Source: Sulfurimonas sp. (GTDB lineage Bacteria > Campylobacterota > Campylobacteria > Campylobacterales > Sulfurimonadaceae). From it: 13,527 bases of DNA. Below the pieces are notes generated by a model that worked only from the letters and a program-made list of their open reading frames with translations, was not told the origin of the DNA and did not search any database. The stretch lies in NCBI GenBank assembly GCA_022712845.1, contig JAFLJV010000243.1, forward strand, positions 1 to 13,527, written 5' to 3'. Shown piece by piece: positions 6,705 through 13,526 of the stretch (its first letter is position 1; the number at the start of each line of letters is the position of its first letter). The position numbers and the translations under genes are program-made.

Positions 6705-7332
6705 TTTTTTCCTTTCCTATAATTTTTCTAAGATCTTTCATATAAGTTCGCAAAGCACTCTCACTCGGTGTCTCCTCGTAACTCCAAAGAGTGTCATAAA
6801 TCCTCTCATGGGAGATAACTTCCTCTTGGTTTTGTAAAAAAAGTTTTAAAAGAAGGGAGGTTTTTGTGTTTAATTTAACTTGTTTTGATTCTACAAAAAG
6901 AAGGTTTGATTCTGCATCATACTCTATATGCTCATCTATTTTAACTCTTGAACTACTTTCATGAAAAAAGCCTCTTTTTAAAATATTTTGAACTCTAAAA
7001 AGAAGCTCTTTTAAAACAAAAGGTTTTCTAATGTAATCATCACAACCGCTCTTATAACCATCTTCAAGTGAGTCTATCGAGTTTAGTGAAGTTATGTATA
7101 TAGCAGGAGTTTTTACACCATCATCTCGTTTTTGTTTTAAAAGCTCAAAACCATTTAAAAGAGGAACATTTACATCAAGCAAGAAGAGGTCAAACTGCTG
7201 TTCATAGATGATGTCAGATGCTTGTTCCCCATCATAAGCAGTCACTACATCAAAACCTTTCTCTTCTAAGAACTCAACAATAGTCTCACTTAAAGTTAAG
7301 TCATCTTCAAGTAGTAGTATTTTTGCTTTCAT
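6661..7332 (-). CDS. OmpR/PhoB-family response regulator
   Basis: This 223-residue regulator pairs with the adjacent kinase. The receiver domain has the acidic pocket ED at 9-11 (LLEDD), phospho-acceptor D53 in LLDVNVP, T81, and K103 in RKPF. The C-terminal winged-helix domain (about 130-223) has LNTKTSLLLKLFLQNQ, a recognition helix in SESALRTYMKDLRKII and the final KKLGYRF wing. Kinase and regulator genes overlap by 44 bases, and the upstream DUF1104-like gene ends 2 bases before this ATG. No good ribosome binding site precedes the start, which suggests translational coupling. A palindrome upstream of the operon (7619-7636) is a possible target of this protein, but this is only positional. 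Confidence 0.94.
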   Translation of the reverse strand: MKAKILLLEDDLTLSETIVEFLEEKGFDVVTAYDGEQASDIIYEQQFDLFLLDVNVPLLNGFELLKQKRDDGVKTPAIYITSLNSIDSLEDGYKSGCDDYIRKPFVLKELLFRVQNILKRGFFHESSSRVKIDEHIEYDAESNLLFVESKQVKLNTKTSLLLKLFLQNQEEVISHERIYDTLWSYEETPSESALRTYMKDLRKIIGKEKIVSIKKLGYRFSSK

Positions 7333-7334
7333 GA

Positions 7335-7559
7335 TTATTTTAATTTAGCTAGATTTTTATTATAAGCTTTTTTTTCTGCATTACTCATACTTGCAACTCG
7401 AGAAGCAAGCTCTTGCCTAAACTCCGCTAACTCACTCTGCTTAACATACCCCATGATAAATATAAGCTCCTGAGTACTCATCTCACTAAAGTTCTCCCCT
7501 GCATATAAAAAAGAGGTTAGAATTAATGATGAGAATAATATAACAAGAGTTTTTAACAT
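7335..7559 (-). CDS. Small exported DUF1104-like protein
   Basis: This 74-residue protein has a signal peptide (1-20, ending FLYA-GE) and a short mature domain, ENFSEMSTQELIFIMGYV, followed by the charged helix ELAEFRQELASRV. The 'FS-x-MS-x-x-EL' start and the E/R-rich helix resemble DUF1104, a small periplasmic family found mostly in Helicobacter, Campylobacter and Sulfurimonas relatives; its function is unknown. It is the first gene of the operon with the response regulator, kinase and CXXCH protein, and it is likely a periplasmic accessory or an output of the system. No strong ribosome site is seen (AGAAAG only). The assignment is by eye and the protein is short. Confidence 0.75.
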   Translation of the reverse strand: MLKTLVILFSSLILTSFLYAGENFSEMSTQELIFIMGYVKQSELAEFRQELASRVASMSNAEKKAYNKNLAKLK

Positions 7560-7612
7560 TACAGAACTTTCTAAATAATTTTATATTTAAGTAATAGCCA
7601 ACAAATAACTTA

Positions 7613-7636
7613 ATTATACACTAAATATTTTTAGTG
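7613..7636 (-). promoter_or_regulatory. Probable promoter and palindrome upstream of the two-component operon
   Basis: On the minus strand a TATAAT box lies at 7613-7618, about 55 bases before the DUF1104-like ATG. Immediately upstream is the inverted repeat CACTAAA-tatt-TTTAGTG (7619-7636), placed where a -35 region or activator site would be. It could be bound by the operon's own response regulator; this is inferred from position. Confidence 0.45.
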
Positions 7637-7688
7637 ATTATATATAGTATTGAAGAAAAGTGTGATGATTGTGAAGCACAGACATATA

Positions 7689-7725
7689 TTGACTTTTGTG
7701 TATAATATGATGTATAATCATACAT
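7689..7725 (+). promoter_or_regulatory. Promoter and operator of the toxin-antitoxin pair
   Basis: TTGACT (7689-7694) and TATAAT (7713-7718), 18 bases apart, form a good promoter. Overlapping the -10 box are two nested inverted repeats: TATGAT/ATCATA (7706-7711 / 7717-7722) and ATGTAT/ATACAT (7710-7715 / 7720-7725), plus a direct repeat TGTATAAT (7699 and 7711). This layout suits autorepression by a ribbon-helix-helix antitoxin. Confidence 0.65.
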
Positions 7726-7742
7726 ATAATAGGAGTGATACT

Positions 7743-7970
7743 ATGAATACAGTGAGATTAAATATAACATTACCATCTTCGCTTAATGATGACATCAACC
7801 ACTATGCAAAAGAACTTAATGAAAAAAAAAGTCATTTAATAGCTTCTGCTTTAGATATGTATTTTGATTATTTAGATATTAGAGTAGCAGAGAAAAGACT
7901 AAATGATGATGAGCCTACAGTTTCTATGGATGATTTTTTCAAAGAATTAGAGATAGATGTACAAGATTGA
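7743..7970 (+). CDS. Ribbon-helix-helix antitoxin
   Basis: This 75-residue protein has the short N-terminal strand VRLNITLPSSL (4-14), which inserts in the major groove in CopG/RHH proteins, then two helices (DDINHYAKELN and KSHLIASALDMYFDYL), and an acidic C-terminal tail (DDEPTVSMDDFFKELEIDVQD) that would wrap and neutralise the toxin. The start at 7743 is chosen over an upstream ATG in the same frame because AGGAG lies 7 bases before it, the promoter sits between the two, and the RHH fold begins exactly here. Its last 14 bases overlap the toxin gene, the usual tight coupling of such pairs. It probably represses its own promoter through the palindromes at 7706-7725. Confidence 0.9.
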   Translation: MNTVRLNITLPSSLNDDINHYAKELNEKKSHLIASALDMYFDYLDIRVAEKRLNDDEPTVSMDDFFKELEIDVQD

Positions 7971-8241
7971 TTTTAAACCTAATGTTAAAAAAGATTTTAA
8001 AAAAATAGATAAATCCAATACAACTTTTATTCGCAACTCTCTAAGAGAGTTTATAGAAAAATTTTCTTCTGAATATGAGAAAAATTTAATAAATAGTGGC
8101 AAAATAAAAAAACTTCAAGGTCAAAAAGAAACTCTATTTCGTTTAAAACTTCGTTCATATAGAGTTATATATAAAAAATTTGAAGATAAACTAGTTATCT
8201 TAGTTGTTCATATTACAACTCGTGAAGGTGCTTATAAATAA
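7957..8241 (+). CDS. RelE/ParE-superfamily toxin
   Basis: This 94-residue basic protein has the RelE/ParE fold pattern: strand YKIDFKPNVKKDFKKID, two helices, then KIKKLQGQKETLFRLKLRSYRVIYKKF and a C-terminal strand LVILVVHITTREGAY. The 'LRSYRVIY' strand and the 'HITTREGAYK' end carry the basic and aromatic residues common to this superfamily. Members either cut mRNA on the ribosome (RelE) or block DNA gyrase (ParE); the sequence does not settle which. It overlaps the antitoxin gene by 14 bases. It converges on the fic gene, with a small hairpin in the 45-base gap. Confidence 0.9.
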   Translation: MYKIDFKPNVKKDFKKIDKSNTTFIRNSLREFIEKFSSEYEKNLINSGKIKKLQGQKETLFRLKLRSYRVIYKKFEDKLVILVVHITTREGAYK

Positions 8242-8250
8242 ATATACATT

Positions 8251-8273
8251 ACCAAGTAAAACTTGGGAACGAG
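8251..8273. repeat. REP-like hairpin with conserved tail after the toxin gene
   Basis: CCAAGT-AAA-ACTTGG (8252-8266) is followed by GAACGAG. A hairpin ending in CTTGGGAACGAG recalls short dispersed palindromic repeats in several bacterial phyla, recalled from memory and not searched. It lies between the toxin gene and the fic gene, which converge. It has no T-tract, so a terminator role is doubtful. Confidence 0.45.
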
Positions 8274-8286
8274 CTAAAGCAAAGTC

Positions 8287-9408
8287 TTAAAAAACTAAAG
8301 TGTAGTAAACACCTCTTCCACTTCCATAACTTTGCATAACACCTTTTTGTACTAAATCAGCTAAATCCCTACTTGCAGTCACTCTAGTTATTTTTGTGAT
8401 AGACATATATTTGCTAGATTTCATGCCACCTTCAAACTCTTGTGGCAGATATGAAAGCATTTTTGATACAACTTTTTTCTGTCTATCATTTAGTTTTGTA
8501 TTTATATGTTTGTCCCAAAACTTACTCTTAATTTTAACTACCTCAACTCTTAAAAGTGTTTTATCAATAGATTCAGTTAGTACTTGTACAAACCAATCTA
8601 CCCATAAACTAATATCAAGATCATCTTTTACACATATCAAGTCAAGCATTTGATAATACTCTTTTCTTTTTGCATGTATAGTTGAAGCAATGGAGTAAAA
8701 ATTAGCATTTACTAACTCTGATTTACTCAAAATATAATCAGAAACAGCTCTAGCAATCCTTCCATTTCCATCATCAAATGGATGTATAAGTAAAAACCAT
8801 AAATGAGCAATTGATGCTTTATAAACTATACTAGATGAATCTATATCTTCGTTTAACCACTTTAAGTATTCACTCATCATTTTTTCCATCATACTTGATG
8901 GTGGTGCTTCGTAATGAACTTTCTCTTTTTCCCAAGAACCTGAAACTATCTGCATAGACTCTTCATCTATTCTAAATTTACCAACTAAAATCTTTTTAAA
9001 ACCTGACTGACCTGTAGGAAACAGAGCTTTATGCCATACAAAAAGCTTCTCTTTAGTTAGTGGTTCTTTTGAGTTTTGTTTTGCATCTATGATAATTTCT
9101 ACTAAAGAGTCCGTTTGATTTGTATAGCTATAGTCCTCTTCAAGACCAAGTCTAAGGATTTTGTTTATAGATGAGCGTACTGAACTTCTCTGTAGCACTT
9201 CCCCCTCTATAGCAGATGTTGCCACAGCCTCATCCTCAAGAACATCAAGAAGTAGCTCTTTAGAATTAGTGTTATTCATAAACCTCTCTACAGTACGAAG
9301 CTGACCAAGTTTATAAAATAACTCTTCAAGGTTTACATTGGTATAAGTAAAATTTGGAAAATTTTCACTCTCCCAAATCCATTTTCTATCTGTATGATAC
9401 AATTCCAT
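8287..9408 (-). CDS. Fic-family protein (class II, DUF4172 N-terminus), probable AMP transferase
   Basis: This 373-residue protein has a DUF4172-type N-terminus (residues about 6-85, starting RKWIWESENFPNF), an inhibitory helix motif SAIEGE (65-70), the Fic core with HPFDDGNGRIAR (209-220; catalytic H209, phosphate-binding G214-N-G and R217), and a C-terminal winged helix (about 315-373). The motif order is that of class II Fic proteins, where E68 of the inhibitory helix blocks ATP until relieved. The reaction would be transfer of AMP to a hydroxyl of a target protein; the target is unknown. There is no clear ribosome binding site. The start overlaps operator-like half-sites, so the C-terminal helix-turn-helix could regulate the gene itself. 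It lies 72 bases downstream of the AIPR gene on the same strand. Confidence 0.94.
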   Translation of the reverse strand: MELYHTDRKWIWESENFPNFTYTNVNLEELFYKLGQLRTVERFMNNTNSKELLLDVLEDEAVATSAIEGEVLQRSSVRSSINKILRLGLEEDYSYTNQTDSLVEIIIDAKQNSKEPLTKEKLFVWHKALFPTGQSGFKKILVGKFRIDEESMQIVSGSWEKEKVHYEAPPSSMMEKMMSEYLKWLNEDIDSSSIVYKASIAHLWFLLIHPFDDGNGRIARAVSDYILSKSELVNANFYSIASTIHAKRKEYYQMLDLICVKDDLDISLWVDWFVQVLTESIDKTLLRVEVVKIKSKFWDKHINTKLNDRQKKVVSKMLSYLPQEFEGGMKSSKYMSITKITRVTASRDLADLVQKGVMQSYGSGRGVYYTLVF

Positions 9409-9454
9409 AAGCTAATTGTATCATTTTTTGATACAATTATTAGCATTAATTATA
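9395..9454 (-). promoter_or_regulatory. fic promoter region with three operator-like half-sites
   Basis: TGATACAATT occurs at 9395-9404 (inside the fic start), as its reverse complement at 9414-9423, and again at 9429-9438. The last two form a perfect 10-base inverted repeat with a TTTTT centre. A TATAAT box lies at 9449-9454 on the minus strand. On the minus strand the middle half-site TGATACAAT is itself an extended -10 match placed so that a transcript would start at or near the fic ATG, which allows leaderless translation. Both readings are inferences. Confidence 0.6.
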
Positions 9455-9480
9455 TCATTTGATTATTTATACATTGAATA

Positions 9481-11127
9481 TTAAATTCCCAATTCAAGAT
9501 CCATTAAATCTTTAATCTCTTTACTTTTAAATAAATTGTTTAATGAAAATTTTGTTTTTAGTTCTTTTTGTTTTTGTTCAATTATTTTATTAACATGTAT
9601 CATAGCTCCTACAAAGGATTCGCTAAAATGTTTTTTGATTTGTTCACTTGGTATATTTTCATTAAAAACATTTTTGTCTTTTTGCTTCATCACATATATT
9701 ATTGTGTAAAAAGCATTTTGTATTATAACTTTATCTTCAGTATCATTTTTTTCTAAAAACTTAGAAATCTCATAACATCTATAAAGTTTTTTACACATTT
9801 GATCATCTAATGACTCATTAAAAATTTTTGCATAATATTGATTAAAAATAGTTCTTTTACTAACTTTCGCTTTTGCAGGTTCATCGCCATAAAGGGAAGC
9901 ATAAACTTGCAATAAACTTTCATTTGTAATAGTATCATCATAAAAAGTTGTGTCACTTCCTATTTTATAAATCATGCCTACCCCTGATTTTTCAAAATAC
10001 TTATTTACGGTATCTTGTGCTTTATCGTTAGAATGTAAATCAACAACATTTATAGGGTTTTGTGTATTTGTAGCTTTTGCTATATTTATAATATATTTAT
10101 TTGGTACCGCATATATACGAAGTAATATATATGCACTATCAAACTGATCCTTGTATTTATCTTTATTGTTAACATATATATCATAAAGAGTAGCAACTGT
10201 TTGACCACCATTTACAATACTAGGTTTTGTTAACCTAGTTTTATGTATATCATTGCCAGTTGGTAGTGCTTTAAACTCTTCACAGACAATAGTAATACCA
10301 TTATTAAGAAAACAAAACTTACTGGGATCATCTAAAAAACTTTTCTCTATTTCTTTATTTACAGTACTTCTTTTCAGTTTATATCTAACATTATTGTTCA
10401 ATAAAACCTTTTCTCCTGTTTCCTGATAAAATTTCATTAAACTTGAAATCTTACAAGAAACTACTTCACCTTTAAAATGTTCATCTAACGCAAAGATTGA
10501 ATCTGTTTTATCTTTTTTATTTTTAATATTAATTTCAAGAGTTCCATCCATCAATTCAGGTGTATTTCCATATTTAGTGGCATCCACAAAGTATGGAAAA
10601 ATGTTATTCTCCTCACAAGATAAGACTTCATTCAATACTTTATGTCCTTCATGTATTATTCCATTTGTTACAAAGAATAACTTTATAGATATAACAGGTA
10701 AATCATTTTCTTGAAGAAGTTTTCTATAGTTAGTGATCTTATCTTTTAGTATGCTATTTGTGTCTTGAAAATCTTCTCCATCTGAAAACTTTTCACAATT
10801 AGAGATGCAAAGTTTTATCTCATCCTCAGTAAATGTTCCTGTTTCACCATCAACATTCTTATATTTTGATTGTATAATGATAAGTTCAGATAATTCATCT
10901 TCATCATCACTATAATAAAAGGCATCAAACTTATTATCAGATCCTCCATCTGTAATAGATTCATAAGCTATTCTCTGATTTAAGCCAAAGTAATCTATTA
11001 AAATTGACATACTTAATGAAATAGTATGCTTTTGATCATCATTTCCTGCTACATTATTATCATCTAAGTATCTTTTATTTTTATCTATATGTGTTCTCAA
11101 TTTATTTAATTCAGTTTTGTTTATCAT
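9481..11127 (-). CDS. AIPR-family protein (abortive infection phage resistance)
   Basis: This 548-residue cytoplasmic protein is close to typical AIPR length. The C-terminal two thirds show the AIPR signature: NNNVRYKLK (244-252), VNKEIEKSFLDDP (256-268), FCFLNNGIT (271-279) and PSIVNGGQTVATLYD (302-316). The N-terminal 100 residues look like a PD-(D/E)xK nuclease core, with D68 in FDAFY and Q86-x-K88 in IIIQSKYK, the glutamine variant seen in Mrr-like enzymes. AIPR proteins were named from phage-abortive plasmids and occur in defence islands. The mechanism is not well settled; nuclease action is inferred. The start has only a weak GGA site. Upstream lie six TAAAA units (11158-11187). The fic gene follows after 72 bases. 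Confidence 0.88.
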   Translation of the reverse strand: MINKTELNKLRTHIDKNKRYLDDNNVAGNDDQKHTISLSMSILIDYFGLNQRIAYESITDGGSDNKFDAFYYSDDEDELSELIIIQSKYKNVDGETGTFTEDEIKLCISNCEKFSDGEDFQDTNSILKDKITNYRKLLQENDLPVISIKLFFVTNGIIHEGHKVLNEVLSCEENNIFPYFVDATKYGNTPELMDGTLEINIKNKKDKTDSIFALDEHFKGEVVSCKISSLMKFYQETGEKVLLNNNVRYKLKRSTVNKEIEKSFLDDPSKFCFLNNGITIVCEEFKALPTGNDIHKTRLTKPSIVNGGQTVATLYDIYVNNKDKYKDQFDSAYILLRIYAVPNKYIINIAKATNTQNPINVVDLHSNDKAQDTVNKYFEKSGVGMIYKIGSDTTFYDDTITNESLLQVYASLYGDEPAKAKVSKRTIFNQYYAKIFNESLDDQMCKKLYRCYEISKFLEKNDTEDKVIIQNAFYTIIYVMKQKDKNVFNENIPSEQIKKHFSESFVGAMIHVNKIIEQKQKELKTKFSLNNLFKSKEIKDLMDLELGI

Positions 11128-11157
11128 ACGATCATTCCAATATTTTAATATATGTAA

Positions 11158-11187
11158 TTTTATTTTATTTTATTTTATTTTATTTTA
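11158..11187. repeat. Pentanucleotide tandem repeat, six TTTTA units (TAAAA on minus strand)
   Basis: Six perfect copies of a 5-base unit occupy the AIPR upstream region, ending 30 bases before its ATG. A TATTAT box at 11194-11199 on the minus strand would place the repeat at the start of the transcript; a downstream box would place it in the promoter itself. Tracts of this kind can change length during replication and alter expression. Confidence 0.9.
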
Positions 11188-11258
11188 TCATTTATAATAT
11201 TTATACTTTATTATAACAAAGGTACATATTTAATAATTCTACTTTCATCCAATTACTG

Positions 11259-11264
11259 TATAAT
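11259..11264 (+). promoter_or_regulatory. Probable -10 box for the DUF234 gene
   Basis: TGTATAAT ends at 11264, 29 bases before the ATG at 11294; AAGG at 11281-11284 is the ribosome site. The -35 region is not recognisable, which is common in Campylobacterota. Confidence 0.5.
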
Positions 11265-11293
11265 TACACAAACAAACTCCAAGGCTCACTTAC

Positions 11294-12226
11294 ATGTCAA
11301 AATATAACAAATACAAAAAAAACACTCCTATACTAGAACAGTTTCGCTCTTTTTATTTTCAAAATAAACCTAAAGATATGGAACAAGCTCTAGAGTACTT
11401 TTGTGTATTTGGTGGGATGGGTTGGGATGTAGATATGAACAAGCTGTTAGATGAATTGATAGAAGATAAGGTTTATTATAATTATCGCTATATTCATGCA
11501 GATATAACAACTATAACACAGAGTGATAAAGTTAGTCATGCACTTCTTAGTGGTGCAGCAACTGGTGATAGAAGAACTCACTCTGCACTCAAGAGAGGCA
11601 GAATATCAAGAAATGATGGTGAGTATGCGATGGAGTCTCTTTTTGATGCTGGTATGCTTGAAGCTGAGTATTCACAAGAGACACCACCAGATGAAGATAA
11701 GCGTGTGGATGAGAAACTAAATTTTACTAAACCATTTATCCGTTTTTGGTTCTCTTTTATATCTCCTTATTTTAAAAGTATTAGAGATAAGGATTTTAAA
11801 GAAGCTAAAGAGAGTTTTACTAACCGTAAAGCTGAATTTATAGAACTTACATTTTTAAAGCTAGCTAAAGAAGTTATCAAAAAAAGTTTTAAAGATGACC
11901 CTATAAAAGAGATAGGAAGTTACTGGGATAGAAATACTGAGATAGATATCTTAGCAAAAACTGCTTCTGGCAAAGTTATAGTAGGAATCACAAAGTACTC
12001 TAAATCTAAAGCCAAAAAAAGTGAGCTTTCAAAACTAAAAGAGCAGTGTGAATTAGCGGAGTTAAAACCTGACATCTATGTAGTTATCTCTAAAAGTGGC
12101 TTTACAAATGAGCTTAAAACTCTTAAAGGTCCTGAGCTAAAACTACTTGCTCTTAAAAACTTCAAATCTATTGTAGAGGATTTAAGTGAGAGAGATTTTA
12201 TAGAGTGTGAAGGGAAAAGGTATTAG
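11294..12226 (+). CDS. DUF234-domain protein without an ATPase part, PD-(D/E)xK-like fold
   Basis: The protein has 310 residues. A helix-turn-helix-like N-terminal half (about 10-125) is followed by a DUF234 segment that begins KPFIRFWFSFISPYF (146-160) and continues with EIGSYWDRNTEIDIL (206-220) and GKVIVGITKYSKSKAKKSEL. In the archaeal and bacterial ATPases that carry DUF234 at their C-terminus, the last part is a nuclease-like fold with E-x-D-then-GECK. Here E206, E216 and D218 are kept, but the position before TK is I232 instead of E, so cleavage may be lost. There is no Walker A motif anywhere. Relatives of this short form seem usual in Campylobacterota, from memory. Function unknown; possibly DNA binding or a defence accessory. 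It is divergent from the AIPR gene, with 166 bases between. Confidence 0.8.
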   Translation: MSKYNKYKKNTPILEQFRSFYFQNKPKDMEQALEYFCVFGGMGWDVDMNKLLDELIEDKVYYNYRYIHADITTITQSDKVSHALLSGAATGDRRTHSALKRGRISRNDGEYAMESLFDAGMLEAEYSQETPPDEDKRVDEKLNFTKPFIRFWFSFISPYFKSIRDKDFKEAKESFTNRKAEFIELTFLKLAKEVIKKSFKDDPIKEIGSYWDRNTEIDILAKTASGKVIVGITKYSKSKAKKSELSKLKEQCELAELKPDIYVVISKSGFTNELKTLKGPELKLLALKNFKSIVEDLSERDFIECEGKRY

Positions 12227-12240
12227 TATTATAAAATCTG

Positions 12241-12262
12241 TATAATATCTTAAAACTAAGGA
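12241..12262 (+). promoter_or_regulatory. Probable promoter and ribosome site of the diguanylate cyclase gene
   Basis: TATAAT (12241-12246) follows CTG, with the transcript start near 12253, and AAGGA (12258-12262) is 6 bases before ATG at 12269. The short leader suggests strong coupling of transcription and translation. No -35 box is clear. Confidence 0.55.
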
Positions 12263-12268
12263 AATATT

Positions 12269-13258
12269 ATGAATAATAACTTATCTCTGCATGATACATT
12301 GGTACAATTAAAATCATTGGAGGAGTTTAATCAAACTATTAGGTCTAGTAATAAAGATCTAATAGACTATATTCATATAATTGAAGAACATGTATACACA
12401 ACTAAAACAAATAAAGCTGGAATTATTACTGATGTTGCTGATTCTTTTTGTACATTAACAGGTTTTAGCAAAGAAGACCTTATTGGAAAAACTCATGCCA
12501 TTATTAAAAGTCCAGATTCATCAAAAATATTTTTTAAAAAAATGTGGAAAACTATAGCAAATGGAGATATTTGGGAAGGTGATATTAAAAATTTAAATAA
12601 AGATGGCTCTACTCTTTGGTTACGCCTTGTTATTTTCCCACATTTTGATGATAATGAAAAAATAGTTGGTTATTCTTCTATCCGTCACAACATAACTACA
12701 GTTAAAAGACTTGAGAATGAAGCAATTCATGATGCCTTAACAGGTCTTTTTAATCGTCGTTATTATGATAAAATTATTATAAAAGAGCTTCAACGTGCTC
12801 AAAGAGGAAAAATCCACTTTACATTTGTGATGATGGATATTGATTATTTTAAGCAGTACAATGATACATACGGTCATCAAAAAGGTGATGAAGCACTAAA
12901 AAAAATAGCAGATCTATTGACAAAAAAATTAAATAGAGGAAGTGACTACTGTTTTAGACTAGGTGGAGAAGAGTTTGGTTTTTCATTCACAGGACAAACT
13001 ATAAAAGAATCTTTTGAGTACACAGAAGATATTTGCCGTGAAATAGAAGAACTACACATTATACACACTAACAATAAAGTTAGTAAATATTTAACTGCAT
13101 CCTTTGGACTTGCTACTGTTGATATGCAAACAAATTTATATGATGAAGAGTTTATTTATACAGCATCTGACCAAGCTCTCTATAAAGCAAAAAAAGCTGG
13201 ACGAAATCAAGTAGTAATTTATACCAAAACCAAAGATCAAAAAGAAACTAATCCTTAG
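12269..13258 (+). CDS. PAS-GGDEF diguanylate cyclase
   Basis: This 329-residue soluble protein makes the second messenger cyclic di-GMP from two GTP. An N-terminal helix is followed by a PAS domain (about 35-150; SFCTLTGFSKEDLIGKTH and SIRHNIT are PAS/PAC features), which should sense an internal signal or cofactor. The catalytic domain starts with HDALTGLFNRRYYD (154-167), has metal-binding D190 in MMDIDYFK and the active-site loop GGEEF (232-236). An RGSD (223-226) placed exactly 5 residues before GGEEF is a complete inhibitory I-site, so the product should feed back. No EAL domain is present. It ends by overlapping, tail to tail, the REC-domain gene by 11 bases, which suggests partner signalling genes. 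Confidence 0.94.
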   Translation: MNNNLSLHDTLVQLKSLEEFNQTIRSSNKDLIDYIHIIEEHVYTTKTNKAGIITDVADSFCTLTGFSKEDLIGKTHAIIKSPDSSKIFFKKMWKTIANGDIWEGDIKNLNKDGSTLWLRLVIFPHFDDNEKIVGYSSIRHNITTVKRLENEAIHDALTGLFNRRYYDKIIIKELQRAQRGKIHFTFVMMDIDYFKQYNDTYGHQKGDEALKKIADLLTKKLNRGSDYCFRLGGEEFGFSFTGQTIKESFEYTEDICREIEELHIIHTNNKVSKYLTASFGLATVDMQTNLYDEEFIYTASDQALYKAKKAGRNQVVIYTKTKDQKETNP

Positions 13259-13526
13259 AGAGCTTCAAGAATTTTTTTAATACTTTATAAAATATCTCTT
13301 CATCTATAGGTTTTGATAAAAATGCATCCATTCCTTCATTTATAAAGTATTTTTCATCTCCTTCCATAACATTTGCAGTCAATACAATAATTGGTCCACA
13401 CTTGTCTTTATACTTTTTTCTTATTTTTTTCATCGACTCAGTACCATTCATATTTGGCATATTTTGATCCATAAGAATCAAATCATAAATATCTGGATTA
13501 TACATCTCTAAAGCGATCTTTCCATC
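13248..13526 (-). CDS. C-terminal part of a REC-domain protein (response regulator or hybrid kinase), truncated by window
   Basis: The frame runs into the window from beyond 13527; the visible 92 residues begin DGKIALEMYNPDIYDLILMD. The receiver features are the phospho-acceptor in LILMDQNMP, the signal-transmitting T in VLTAN and K in SKPID, followed by a short end, KKFLKLSKD. An ATG at 13503-13505 (in MYNPDIYD) is internal, since the frame continues upstream with residues typical of REC (DGKIALE). The C-terminus stops right after the REC domain, so this is either a single-domain regulator or the tail of a hybrid histidine kinase. The stop overlaps the stop of the diguanylate cyclase gene. 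Confidence 0.85.
   Translation of the reverse strand, partial: DGKIALEMYNPDIYDLILMDQNMPNMNGTESMKKIRKKYKDKCGPIIVLTANVMEGDEKYFINEGMDAFLSKPIDEEIFYKVLKKFLKLSKD

Noticed and set aside
7650..7742. Upstream start extending the antitoxin by 31 residues
   Set aside because: It would place the promoter, the operator and the AGGAG site inside the coding sequence.
11158..11187. CRISPR-like repetition
   Set aside because: It is a simple 5-base tandem repeat with no spacers and no cas genes in the window.
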